Origin: Rasiella rasia
GTDB taxonomy: Bacteria; Bacteroidota; Bacteroidia; Flavobacteriales; Flavobacteriaceae
Direction of reading: 5' to 3'
DNA length: 64,000 bases
NCBI RefSeq assembly: GCF_011044175.1
Contig: NZ_CP049057.1
Coordinates: 186,001 to 250,000, forward strand
The notes under the pieces were generated by a model, which had not been told where the DNA came from, made no database searches, and was given only the letters and a program-made list of their open reading frames with translations. The position numbers and the translations under genes are program-made. Shown piece after piece: positions 7,566 through 15,914 of this stretch; positions within the stretch are counted from its first letter, which is position 1, and the number at the start of each line of letters is the position of its first letter.

Positions 7566-9884
7566 TTGCAAGATTATTTAGAACAATTAAATGACGCCCA
7601 GCGTGCACCTGTACTGCAGAAAGACGGGGCAATGATTGTTATCGCTGGTGCTGGTTCGGGAAAAACACGAGTGCTTACCTTTAGAATAGCCTACCTAATG
7701 AGTCAAGGAGTTGATTCTTTTAATATTCTAGCGCTCACTTTTACCAACAAGGCTGCGCGTGAGATGAAAAAGCGAATTTCTCAAATAGTTGGAACCAGCG
7801 AAGCCAAAAACCTTTGGATGGGGACTTTTCATAGTGTCTTCGCTAAAATTCTTCGTTTTGAGGCCGATAAATTAGGCTATCCCACCAACTTTACCATTTA
7901 CGATACCCAAGACTCGCAAAGTGTTATTCGGGCTGTAATAAAAGAAATGAATCTAGATAAAGACGTGTATAAATATAAGCAGGTGTATTCGCGTATTTCT
8001 AGTTATAAGAATAGCCTAATTACAGTTAAGGCGTATTTTAATAATCCAGAGTTACAAGAGGCAGATGCTATGGCTAAGATGCCACGTTTAGGTGATATTT
8101 ATAAGAGCTATGTAGAAAAATGTTTTAAAGCTGGCGCAATGGACTTTGATGATTTGTTGCTGAAAACCAACGAGCTTTTAACACGGTTCCCAGAGGTGTT
8201 GGCACGCTATCAGAATCGTTTTAGGTACATTTTGGTAGATGAGTATCAAGATACCAACCATAGTCAGTACCTTATAGTTCGTGCCCTTTCAGATCGCTTT
8301 CAGAACATTTGTGTAGTGGGAGATGATGCGCAGAGTATTTATGCCTTTCGCGGGGCGAATATTAATAATATTTTAAACTTTCAGAAAGATTACGACGACG
8401 TAAATGTATATAGACTCGAGCAGAATTATCGTTCTACCAAAAACATTGTAAATGCTGCTAATAGCATCATAGAAAAAAATAAAACCCGTCTCGATAAAAT
8501 TGTTTGGACTGCTAACGACGAAGGTGCCAAAATCAAGGTGAATAGAACCATGACAGATGGTGATGAAGGTAGATTTGTTGCAAGCAATATTTTTGAAACT
8601 GCAATGAATGAACAGTCTAGCTTTGGAAATTTTGCTATTCTGTACAGAACCAATGCACAATCTCGTGCTATGGAAGATGCGCTTCGTAAAAAGGATATTC
8701 CTTACAGAATTTATGGCGGATTGAGCTTTTACCAGCGTAAAGAAATTAAAGATGTAATTTCTTATTTACGTCTTATTCTAAATCCGAAAGATGAAGAAGC
8801 ATTAAAACGGGTAATCAATTATCCGGCGCGTGGCATAGGCCAAACGACAGTAGAAAAATTAACGGTAGCAGCCAATCATTACCAGAGGTCTATTTTTGAA
8901 GTGATGAAGGCTATTGATAAAATTGACTTAAAAATTAATAGTGGTACTAAAAATAAGCTACAGAATTTTACTACTATGATTGAGAGCTTTCAGGTAATCA
9001 ATCAGAACTACGATGCGTTTCAAATAGCCGAACATGTAACCAAGAAGACAGGTCTGGTAACAGAGCTAAAAAAAGACGGAACGCCTGAAGGTATTGCTCG
9101 TATCGAAAACATAGAAGAGTTATTAAACGGGATGCGCGATTTTGTTGAAGAACAAAAAGAACTAGCCGATACTACAGGCTCTTTAGCAGAATTCCTTGAA
9201 GATGTGGCGTTGGCAACCGATTTAGATAATGACAAAGGCGATGAAGATCGAGTGGCGCTTATGACAGTACACTTGGCAAAGGGGCTAGAATTTCCGTATG
9301 TATATATAGTAGGAATGGAAGAAGAACTTTTTCCAAGTGGGATGAGTATGAGTACTCGAGCAGAATTGGAAGAAGAGCGTCGTTTGTTTTATGTAGCACT
9401 TACCCGAGCTGAAAAGCAAGCGTATTTAACCTATACGCAGAGTAGATACCGTTGGGGGAAATTAATAGATGCAGAACCTAGCAGATTTATTGAAGAGATT
9501 GACGCTAGTTTTTTAGAATATTTAACTCCCATTACCGAACATCGCTACAAACCCTTAATCGATGCCGATATATTTGAGGAAGTAGACCATAGCAAGTTGC
9601 GTTTAAAAAAACCAACTTCAGGAACACCGCCTAAAGGCCCAACCGAAGAACAACTTCGAAAGTTGAGAAGATTACGACCTGTTAAAAGTAGTGCGAGTAA
9701 AGATTTTAATCCTGCAGCATCCAACCTTGCCGTTGGCACCTTTGTGGAGCACGTACGTTTTGGGAAAGGTAAAATCACCAAGATTGAAGGCGTTGGAGCC
9801 GATACCAAAGCAGAAATTAATTTTGAAAATGGCGGCTTGAAAAAACTGCTTTTACGTTTTGCAAAGTTGAACGTATTAGACTAG
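7566..9884 (+). CDS. uvrD: UvrD/PcrA-type DNA helicase
   Basis: A 772-residue superfamily 1A helicase. The TTG start at 7566 gives the N-terminus typical of the family (LNDAQRAP, the Q-motif region). Walker A is IAGAGSGKTR (around residues 26-35), the DEXX box is LVDEYQDTN, and motifs GDDAQSIYAFRG and VALMTVHLAKGLEF are intact. The C-terminal tail (GTFVEHVRFGKGKI onwards) is the Tudor-like domain that contacts RNA polymerase in PcrA. It should act in nucleotide excision and mismatch repair and in clearing stalled replication. It stands alone on the plus strand and faces the redoxin gene tail to tail. Confidence 0.95.
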   Translation: MQDYLEQLNDAQRAPVLQKDGAMIVIAGAGSGKTRVLTFRIAYLMSQGVDSFNILALTFTNKAAREMKKRISQIVGTSEAKNLWMGTFHSVFAKILRFEADKLGYPTNFTIYDTQDSQSVIRAVIKEMNLDKDVYKYKQVYSRISSYKNSLITVKAYFNNPELQEADAMAKMPRLGDIYKSYVEKCFKAGAMDFDDLLLKTNELLTRFPEVLARYQNRFRYILVDEYQDTNHSQYLIVRALSDRFQNICVVGDDAQSIYAFRGANINNILNFQKDYDDVNVYRLEQNYRSTKNIVNAANSIIEKNKTRLDKIVWTANDEGAKIKVNRTMTDGDEGRFVASNIFETAMNEQSSFGNFAILYRTNAQSRAMEDALRKKDIPYRIYGGLSFYQRKEIKDVISYLRLILNPKDEEALKRVINYPARGIGQTTVEKLTVAANHYQRSIFEVMKAIDKIDLKINSGTKNKLQNFTTMIESFQVINQNYDAFQIAEHVTKKTGLVTELKKDGTPEGIARIENIEELLNGMRDFVEEQKELADTTGSLAEFLEDVALATDLDNDKGDEDRVALMTVHLAKGLEFPYVYIVGMEEELFPSGMSMSTRAELEEERRLFYVALTRAEKQAYLTYTQSRYRWGKLIDAEPSRFIEEIDASFLEYLTPITEHRYKPLIDADIFEEVDHSKLRLKKPTSGTPPKGPTEEQLRKLRRLRPVKSSASKDFNPAASNLAVGTFVEHVRFGKGKITKIEGVGADTKAEINFENGGLKKLLLRFAKLNVLD

Positions 9885-9887
9885 CTC

Positions 9888-10442
9888 TTATTTCCACTTA
9901 ATATTACAGCCCATGCTTGGCTTTTGTTCTTCGCGCTGCGGATGGTTATTCAATATATTGTCTATTGCTTCCCGAAGGTCTCGACCGTTTACCGGAATTC
10001 CGTTTCCGGGACGAGAATTGTCTAGTTGTCCACGATAAACAAGTTTAAGAGCATCGTCAAATAAGTAAAAATCGGGTGTGCACGCGGCATCGAATGCTTT
10101 GGCAACTTCTTGTGTTTCGTCAAATAGATACGGGAATGGGTAGTTTTCGTTTCTAGCCACGTCCCACATATATCTTGGGCCGTCTTGCGGGTATTTTTCT
10201 ACATCATTACTACTAATGGCAACAAAACCAAAACCTGTTACGCGATAGTCGTTTGCAACACGTACTAATTCTTCATTTACATGTTTTACAAAAGGGCAGT
10301 GGTTGCATATAAACATGACTATAGTTCCCTTTTCGCCTTGTATTTCGGCTAGACTAACTGGTTTGTTGGTACTAGCATCTATAAGTGTAAAATCTGGAGC
10401 AACCGTGCCTAATGGCAACATGGTGGAAGGAGTTAAGGCCAT
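9888..10442 (-). CDS. Thioredoxin-fold redoxin (AhpC/TSA-like)
   Basis: A 184-residue thioredoxin-fold protein. It has the family opening GTVAPDFTLIDAS and an atypical CNHCPF active-site pair (CxxC) after a VMFI strand. No signal peptide is present, so it is cytoplasmic. The sequence resembles the family labelled thioredoxin family or redoxin domain proteins, likely a thiol peroxidase or disulfide reductase; the substrate is unknown. It converges with uvrD with only 3 nt between the stops, and is divergent from the small gene at 10610. Confidence 0.88.
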   Translation of the reverse strand: MALTPSTMLPLGTVAPDFTLIDASTNKPVSLAEIQGEKGTIVMFICNHCPFVKHVNEELVRVANDYRVTGFGFVAISSNDVEKYPQDGPRYMWDVARNENYPFPYLFDETQEVAKAFDAACTPDFYLFDDALKLVYRGQLDNSRPGNGIPVNGRDLREAIDNILNNHPQREEQKPSMGCNIKWK

Positions 10443-10609
10443 AAAATATCTTTCTTTATTAGTAGAAAATTGGTTTGGTGTGTTACATACAAAGATACAA
10501 TTCTACACGTTCTCTCTGTGTATACAGTATTGTTGTAATATATTAAAGGTTTTATAAAAATTTGAAAGTCTCTATTTGCCTATGTATCTTTAATGAAAAC
10601 CAATGTATT

Positions 10610-10921
10610 ATGGATCATGGATATAGTTCGCTTTCGGTAGCGATTGCACAATTACAAAAAGAAGGATATACCGAAGATTTTAATTTGGTAGAAGAAGGAA
10701 TCGTGTCAAAAGGATTAAAACAAGAATGGAAAGCAGGAGACTGTGAAGTAGTTAGATACTTTCGGTTTGAGGGAATGACTGATCCTGGAGACAATTCTAT
10801 ATTATTTGCTATTGAGACTTCAGACGGAAGGAAAGGACTGCTTGTAGATAATTATAGTGCGGCTGGAACATACATTTCTGAAGAGATGCGTAAAAAACTT
10901 AAAATTACCCACGATGAGTGA
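10610..10921 (+). CDS. Small conserved protein, unknown function
   Basis: A 103-residue soluble protein starting at ATG 10610 (MDHGYSSLSVAIAQLQKEGY); the longer frame from 10562 has a weak start and a non-conserved extension. Features are YTEDFNLVEEGI, VRYFRFEGMTDPGDNSILFAIE and a C-terminal basic helix. Homologues in Bacteroidota are, as I recall, often labelled phosphoribosylpyrophosphate synthetase, but this protein is far too short for that enzyme and lacks its PRPP motif, so the label is probably wrong. Its stop overlaps the start of the next gene (ATGAGTGA), so translation is coupled. Confidence 0.75.
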   Translation: MDHGYSSLSVAIAQLQKEGYTEDFNLVEEGIVSKGLKQEWKAGDCEVVRYFRFEGMTDPGDNSILFAIETSDGRKGLLVDNYSAAGTYISEEMRKKLKITHDE

Positions 10922-11249
10922 TTTATCTTGGCAAGATTTTGAAAAAGTAGAGATGCGAGTGGGTACCATTATAGAGGTCGCCAACTTTCCGGAAGCTAGA
11001 AATCCTTCATATAAGCTTAAAATTGATTTTGGTGCTGAAATAGGTGTGCTAAAATCATCTGCTCAGATTACTACCTTGTACACTAAGGAAGCACTGTTAG
11101 GGAGACAAATTGTGGCTGTCGTAAACTTTCCGAAGAAACAAATAGGACCATTTATGAGCGAGTGTTTACTTTTAGGCGCGGTTAACAACAAAGATGTAAC
11201 CTTGCTGCACCCTGGACTTAAGGTAGAAAACGGACTTAGGATTTCTTAG
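10914..11249 (+). CDS. csaA: CsaA-like tRNA-binding domain protein
   Basis: A 111-residue protein starting at ATG 10914 (MSDLSWQDFEKVEMRVG), 8 nt inside the previous gene. The whole protein is one tRNA-binding OB-fold domain, as in CsaA and the C-terminus of MetRS: FEKVEMRVGTI at the start, KSSAQITTLY in the middle, QIGPFMSECLLLG and NGLRIS at the end. CsaA is reported as a secretion-related chaperone in Bacillus, but its role in flavobacteria is not established; tRNA binding is the safer call. Confidence 0.9.
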   Translation: MSDLSWQDFEKVEMRVGTIIEVANFPEARNPSYKLKIDFGAEIGVLKSSAQITTLYTKEALLGRQIVAVVNFPKKQIGPFMSECLLLGAVNNKDVTLLHPGLKVENGLRIS

Positions 11250-11423
11250 CCAAATGCTACTTAGATTTTATTCTTCAAATACAAAATGTAAAATATTGAT
11301 GAGGAAACTTGGCTAGAAGAATGTCTTTTATCAAAAAAATGTACATTTTAATCGAAATGACATTTTAACATTCTTATTGGCTCTTTTGTTTGATATACAT
11401 TGTGGTCTGTTAAAGACTATCTG

Positions 11424-11606
11424 ATGGGAGATACCTATTATGCTATTATAATATCAGTAATGTTAGTGATAGGTGGAGTGGCCGCAATATCAATTCTGGT
11501 AAAGTACAAAATTGAAAAAGCTAGAATTAACGGAACTGATATTTCCAAGAAAACATTCTTTCATAGAATAATTACAAAACTATTTATTAGGGAACACCCT
11601 CGCTAA
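11424..11606 (+). CDS. Small single-pass membrane protein, hypothetical
   Basis: About 60 residues from the ATG at 11424 (a TTG at 11400 would add 8). One strong transmembrane helix (YAIIISVMLVIGGVAAISIL) is followed by a basic cytoplasmic tail (FFHRIITKLFIREHPR). I recognise no family. It stands alone, 150 nt after csaA. The membrane helix and positive tail make it look like a real small protein, but codon evidence is limited. Confidence 0.5.
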   Translation: MGDTYYAIIISVMLVIGGVAAISILVKYKIEKARINGTDISKKTFFHRIITKLFIREHPR

Positions 11607-11828
11607 TTGCGCTACTTCCTTAACTTCTCACGGTAAATGCTAGTGCATTGTAGGTCTTTTATTAAGCTGAAATTTTATCGAATTACAACCTATTTAGTAG
11701 GTTTTGGCATGTAGCTACAACATGCTAAGATTGTTAAAATATGTTAAAATACTACTTTGTAATACATAGTACTGTAACAAAAATAAAAGTTAAGCGTCTC
11801 TTTAATATAACCCTTTAAAACTATTATT
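11607..11828 (+). other. Leader region with stacked palindromes and 10-nt direct repeats
   Basis: No ORF is seen here. Visible structures are an AACCTA/TAGGTT stem at 11687-11703, a nested palindrome at 11707-11725 (GCATGT with ACATGC, enclosing GTAGCTAC), and two back-to-back copies of TGTTAAAATA at 11732-11751. This arrangement looks like a promoter/operator or a structured 5' leader for the small ORFs that follow. A TACTTTG at 11753-11759 is close to, but not exactly, the Bacteroidota -7 element. Confidence 0.35.
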
Positions 11829-11915
11829 ATGAGAACCTTAGACAGCGATGCATTAACATCGAGAGTAAAACAATCTAAAGCCTATGCTTGGAACAGTAAG
11901 AGACGTTACCGATAG
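11829..11915 (+). CDS. Candidate small ORF (28 residues)
   Basis: ATG at 11829 opens a 28-codon frame (MRTLDSDALTSRVKQSKAYA, then WNSKRRYR). The protein is polar and basic with no signal peptide or helix. The start context, tattATGagaaccTTA, is nearly repeated at the next small ORF (tattATGacaaccTTA), which argues for translation of both. No homology is recognised. It is too short for statistical support from one sequence. Confidence 0.4.
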   Translation: MRTLDSDALTSRVKQSKAYAWNSKRRYR

Positions 11916-11962
11916 ATACGTAATCTCGAGCATCAATCAGCATTCAAAAAACGAAACCTATT

Positions 11963-12100
11963 ATGACAACCTTATCAAAACTCTGGAGAGATCAGAAGGG
12001 CAGAGGCCCTGCTAGAAAATATCATGCAATTACTGATATGGTCTTTTCAAGCCAAGTGGGCGATCCGCTCTTAAAGAAACTAGATTATAGTATGATGTAA
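11963..12100 (+). CDS. Candidate small ORF (45 residues)
   Basis: ATG at 11963 opens a 45-codon frame (MTTLSKLWRDQKGRGPARKY, then a less basic half containing VGDPLLKKLDY). The protein is soluble and basic at its N-terminus. It lies 47 nt after the 28-residue ORF, shares its start context and is followed 30 nt later by a strong intrinsic terminator, as expected for the last gene of a short transcript. Function is unknown. Confidence 0.45.
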   Translation: MTTLSKLWRDQKGRGPARKYHAITDMVFSSQVGDPLLKKLDYSMM

Positions 12101-12130
12101 TCTATTAAATTCATCAATCAAAAACGGAAG

Positions 12131-12164
12131 GCTGCATTCTCTTAATCACGGAATGCAGCTTTTT
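12131..12164 (+). terminator. Intrinsic terminator after the small ORFs
   Basis: A perfect 9-bp stem (GCTGCATTC at 12131-12139 with GAATGCAGC at 12151-12159) is followed by TTTTT. It ends the short transcript carrying the small ORFs. It also sits just beyond the stop of the minus-strand mscS-like gene and may serve both strands. Confidence 0.8.
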
Positions 12165-12183
12165 AATTTCATACGTTTTGATA

Positions 12184-14052
12184 CTACTCCTTTTTATTCA
12201 TAAAACGGAACGAAGGTGCTTTGTAGTCTTTTGGTAGGTAATTCTCGGGAATAGTTGTTGTATTACCATCTCTAGCAGCACGATAGTGTGGTGATAAAAT
12301 TTCAATACCATTTTCGTTACAAACATCCTGAATGTTTTGATGTAGGTTGCTGTAAATAGCAGCTTGCTTATTTGCTTCACGAACGTAAGCATTAATTTGA
12401 TATGCAACGTAGAAATCTTCTAAACTAGTTTGTAGTACAAAAGGTTCTGGGTTTTCCAACACCAAATCTGTTCTTTTGGCAGCTTCAATAAGCGTTTCAT
12501 GCATTTTTTTCCAAGGAACGTCATATCCAATTGTCACGGTACTGTGAATGATTAATCCTTTTTCGGGTGCATCGCTACTATAATTTATAGTATGACTATT
12601 CATTACCGTACTATTTGGGATTGAGATAATTTCATTTTTAACTGTACGTACTCTAGTTACTAGCGATGATTTCTCAATTACATCACCTGTAACTTCTCCA
12701 ATTTTTACACGGTCACCTATGGTAAATAATCGCATATAGGTAAGCACCAATCCGGCAATGATATTTGAAAGCGAACCCGCTGAACCAAACGTGAATAAGA
12801 ACCCAAGAAAAACAGAAATCCCTTGAAATACAGGAGAATCACTTCCTGGAATGTACCTCCAAATAGACACAATCATAAAAGCAATGATAAGTACGCGTGC
12901 AATTTGGTATGTAGGATTTGCCCAATCTGGATAAAAACCATTGATTTTTAAATTTCCTTGTGCAATTTCATTTTTTAGAAAGTGTACACCCTTTAAAACG
13001 TACCTAAAAACAAATACAATTACTATTATGGTTATAAGGTTAGGGAGGTAGTCCCAAATGCTTGATAGAATAGACTTTACCGGGTTGAGTACATAGCCAA
13101 AAAGCGTGTCTGCAAAATTTCTAGTCCAAGGAAAGATACCAAACAGAATAGGTAAAGTGATGTAAATAGCAAAAAGAAGCGTAATCCATTTTAAAATTTT
13201 ATTTAAGAATAAAAATGCACCAACCTGACGCTTTGCATCAAACAGAGTATACTCTTTAATTTTTACTCCTTTTATACGTTTATTTTCTTCCCCTTCAATT
13301 TTTTTAGCTGTCCACTGAAAGAATCGTGCGATATATTTTATGAGAAACCAGATAGCTACAAGTACTAGTAGTGCTAGTCCGATATTGATTAACAGGGTCC
13401 AAATACTTGTTTCTTCTTGATAGCGCAGTACTGCATCGCTAATCTTAGTTTTGTAGACGTTTGCTAACTCGGCTGTGGTTGTTTCTTCCCAAAGGGCGTC
13501 ATTTTGAGAGATACTAATTACACTATCTTCTCCATACACCACATCAAATGTTGCTTCGGCTTCTACTATTTTTAGAGAATCAACACTGAAATCGCGGTTG
13601 TCTGGTAATCTTTTTATTCTAGTTGTTATTACCTCTGCACGTTCTTTGGCCGAAAAGCTTCCTAATTTTGTGTGAATTAGAAATAAGGTGTCATTAAAGA
13701 AGCCTATTACTGGGTGTCCTTTAGTGCTCTTTCTTAACGCGGCAATTTCTAATTTTTTCTGAAGGAGTAAAGCTTCTTCTTGCTGGTTAAGAGTGTTTAT
13801 TTGTTGTTGAAGTTCGCTACGTTTATAGGTGTCATCAGTCTGTAATGAAGCAATTTGTTGCTGTAAGTCAACTTTCCGAATAGAATCTAAAAGCCTTTGT
13901 TTTTCGAGATCAGCGAGTTTTTTTTGAATATTTTTTTGCTGAATTTCAACCGAATCTGTTGTCTTTACAGCTGTTGAATCAGTTTGAGCGATGGCTGCGT
14001 TTAACGAAATTAAAGCGATACCTAAGATTAATTTACAAGCTAAATTCTTCAT
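12184..14052 (-). CDS. MscS-family mechanosensitive ion channel, large form
   Basis: A 622-residue protein: a signal peptide (about 1-22), then a coiled-coil periplasmic region rich in K, Q and L (about 25-110), a mixed domain, about five transmembrane helices (220-440) and the MscS pore and beta domain. The pore-lining helix includes GSAGSLSNIIAGLVLTYMR and the beta domain IGDRVKIGEVTGDVIEKS. It is about twice the length of E. coli MscS, closer to MscK/YnaI-type channels. Its role is release of solutes upon osmotic downshift. It is monocistronic, with the bidirectional terminator at 12131 downstream. Confidence 0.93.
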   Translation of the reverse strand: MKNLACKLILGIALISLNAAIAQTDSTAVKTTDSVEIQQKNIQKKLADLEKQRLLDSIRKVDLQQQIASLQTDDTYKRSELQQQINTLNQQEEALLLQKKLEIAALRKSTKGHPVIGFFNDTLFLIHTKLGSFSAKERAEVITTRIKRLPDNRDFSVDSLKIVEAEATFDVVYGEDSVISISQNDALWEETTTAELANVYKTKISDAVLRYQEETSIWTLLINIGLALLVLVAIWFLIKYIARFFQWTAKKIEGEENKRIKGVKIKEYTLFDAKRQVGAFLFLNKILKWITLLFAIYITLPILFGIFPWTRNFADTLFGYVLNPVKSILSSIWDYLPNLITIIVIVFVFRYVLKGVHFLKNEIAQGNLKINGFYPDWANPTYQIARVLIIAFMIVSIWRYIPGSDSPVFQGISVFLGFLFTFGSAGSLSNIIAGLVLTYMRLFTIGDRVKIGEVTGDVIEKSSLVTRVRTVKNEIISIPNSTVMNSHTINYSSDAPEKGLIIHSTVTIGYDVPWKKMHETLIEAAKRTDLVLENPEPFVLQTSLEDFYVAYQINAYVREANKQAAIYSNLHQNIQDVCNENGIEILSPHYRAARDGNTTTIPENYLPKDYKAPSFRFMNKKE

Positions 14053-14165
14053 TTATAACTTTTTAAAAAGAGGACGAATGTAATATATAAAGACAGTGGT
14101 AAAACATATCAAATCATAAATATTTGATAAATTTATTAAAATGTATAGGGCTAGAAACTGCTAAG

Positions 14166-15815
14166 TTAAACTTCAGAATCCATCATGTCTGTTACTACGT
14201 GGTAGCGAGGGTCATCAATTGCGTCTTGAATAATGGTACTAAATTCTGGGTTCCATTTTAGAAGCATGGCTTTGCAATCTGGGCTAAGGTGTGTGAGCGT
14301 TACCTTTTTACCGCTGTCAATGTACTTATTTGCTAAGTTTCGTAAGGCTTCAACACCAGAATGATCTGAAATTTTAGATTCAATGAAATCTATTTCTACG
14401 TGTTTTGGATCTCCATTTACGTCAAATTTACTATTAAACGCCGTTGTAGATCCAAAGAATAAGGGCCCCCAGATTTCATATACCTTGGTGCCATCTTCTT
14501 TTATGTGTTTGCGTGCACGAATCATTGTAGCACTTTTCCATGCAAATGACAATGCGCTCATAATTACCCCAGCAATAACAGCAATCGCTAAATCTTGCCA
14601 TACAGTTATGGCCGATACGGCAATTAATACAATAGCATCTGTTAAAGGAATTTTATTAAGAATTCTAAAGCTACTCCAAGCAAACGTACCAATCACTACC
14701 ATAAACATTACCCCAACCAGTGCAGCAATAGGAATTTGCTCGATTAATGGCGCACCAAATAATACAAAGCAAAGCAACGCAACTGCGGCAATAGTACCCG
14801 AAAGCCTTCCACGTCCGCCAGAATTTATATTAATAATACTCTGACCAATCATTGCACATCCGCCCATACCGCCAAAGAGTCCGTTAAGAATATTTGCACC
14901 TCCTTGCGCTACACATTCACGGTTACCACTACCTCTTGTCTCGGTCATTTCATCTATAAGGCTTAAGGTCATTAGTGATTCTATTAAACCAATTGCAGCA
15001 AGAATAAAGGCATACGATAAAACTGTCCATATATTATCTTGTAGTGTGTAAAATAATGTGAAAATTTGATCTTGGAAGGTAGGCAGTCCGCCTTGTAGAC
15101 CATCACCGCCACCATCTCTAATAAAAGAACCTACGGTGCTTACGTCAATCTTTCCGAAGATAACCAAGGCCGCTACAATTATAATAGCTGTAAGCGCGGC
15201 AGGTATTTTTTTTGTAAGCTTAGGCAGGCCGTACATTATGGCCATGGTTAGTGCAACTAGACCAAGCATAATCCAGAAGTCTTGATTGCTAAACAAAGCA
15301 CTAAACCATTCTCCAGTATTGTTTACTATTGAAATTCCCTCTACTGCAACTTCAGGAAATAGACCTAATTGCGACTTAAATATCACAATGGCGAGACCAT
15401 TCACAAAGCCCATCATTACAGGATGCGGAATTAAACGTACAAATTTACCCAAGCGAAGTACACCCGCTAATATTTGAATACCACCAACGGCAAGTAGGGT
15501 AATAAATAACCATTGTAAACCTAGGTTTTCTATTGGAGTGGCTAATGCTTCACCAACTTCGTTCCCTTTCGAAATAAGATGAACCATTACTACAGCCATG
15601 GCTCCAGTAGCACCAGATATCATTCCTGGGCGCCCACCAAATAGGGCTGTAATAATTCCCATCATAAATGCGCCATAGAGTCCCACTAATGGGTCTATTC
15701 CTGCAACAAATGCAAATGCAACTGCCTCTGGAACCAGCGCAAGTGCTACGGTTAATCCAGAAAGAATATCGTTCTTGGGATTCTGAGTAAAGTTCTTTAT
15801 TGTTTTCTGCCACAT
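14166..15815 (-). CDS. SulP-family inorganic anion transporter with STAS domain
   Basis: A 549-residue protein with about 10-12 membrane helices followed by a C-terminal STAS domain. The N-terminus (SGLTVALALVPEAVAFAFVAG) is the SulP signature region. The STAS domain has DHSGVEALRNL, the site that is phosphorylated in SpoIIAA relatives. Members carry sulfate, bicarbonate or other anions, often with sodium; the ion cannot be read from sequence. A TATATTTG on the minus strand at 15838-15845 is a plausible -7 element. Confidence 0.93.
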   Translation of the reverse strand: MWQKTIKNFTQNPKNDILSGLTVALALVPEAVAFAFVAGIDPLVGLYGAFMMGIITALFGGRPGMISGATGAMAVVMVHLISKGNEVGEALATPIENLGLQWLFITLLAVGGIQILAGVLRLGKFVRLIPHPVMMGFVNGLAIVIFKSQLGLFPEVAVEGISIVNNTGEWFSALFSNQDFWIMLGLVALTMAIMYGLPKLTKKIPAALTAIIIVAALVIFGKIDVSTVGSFIRDGGGDGLQGGLPTFQDQIFTLFYTLQDNIWTVLSYAFILAAIGLIESLMTLSLIDEMTETRGSGNRECVAQGGANILNGLFGGMGGCAMIGQSIININSGGRGRLSGTIAAVALLCFVLFGAPLIEQIPIAALVGVMFMVVIGTFAWSSFRILNKIPLTDAIVLIAVSAITVWQDLAIAVIAGVIMSALSFAWKSATMIRARKHIKEDGTKVYEIWGPLFFGSTTAFNSKFDVNGDPKHVEIDFIESKISDHSGVEALRNLANKYIDSGKKVTLTHLSPDCKAMLLKWNPEFSTIIQDAIDDPRYHVVTDMMDSEV

Positions 15816-15837
15816 AAGTATTCCCTTGAAAAAGCGG

Positions 15838-15845
15838 CAAATATA
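15838..15845 (-). promoter_or_regulatory. Candidate -7 promoter element of the SulP gene
   Basis: On the minus strand this reads TATATTTG, an exact fit to the Bacteroidota TAnnTTTG element. It lies about 22 nt before the start codon, leaving a short leader. No TTTG was seen at the -33 distance. Confidence 0.4.
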
Positions 15846-15882
15846 CTTTTTAAATAAGGAAGAAGTTAATTTTAGGCATTAA

Positions 15883-15906
15883 AAAAGCCCCAAACTTGGG
15901 GCTTTT
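15883..15906 (-). terminator. Intrinsic terminator after the cyclophilin-FKBP gene
   Basis: An AAGCCCCAA/TTGGGGCTT stem with a very short loop is flanked by A and T runs on both sides, so it can work on either strand. It lies just past the stop of the minus-strand prolyl isomerase gene. Confidence 0.8.
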
Positions 15907-15914
15907 AAAAATTA

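Noticed and set aside
10562-10609. N-terminal extension of the small gene at 10610
   Set aside because: The upstream TTG start gives a Cys-rich, atypical extension; the ATG at 10610 gives the conserved-looking N-terminus.
14383-14844. Long plus-strand frame opposite the SulP gene
   Set aside because: It is the mirror of a well-supported transporter gene, has no recognisable motif and no start context.
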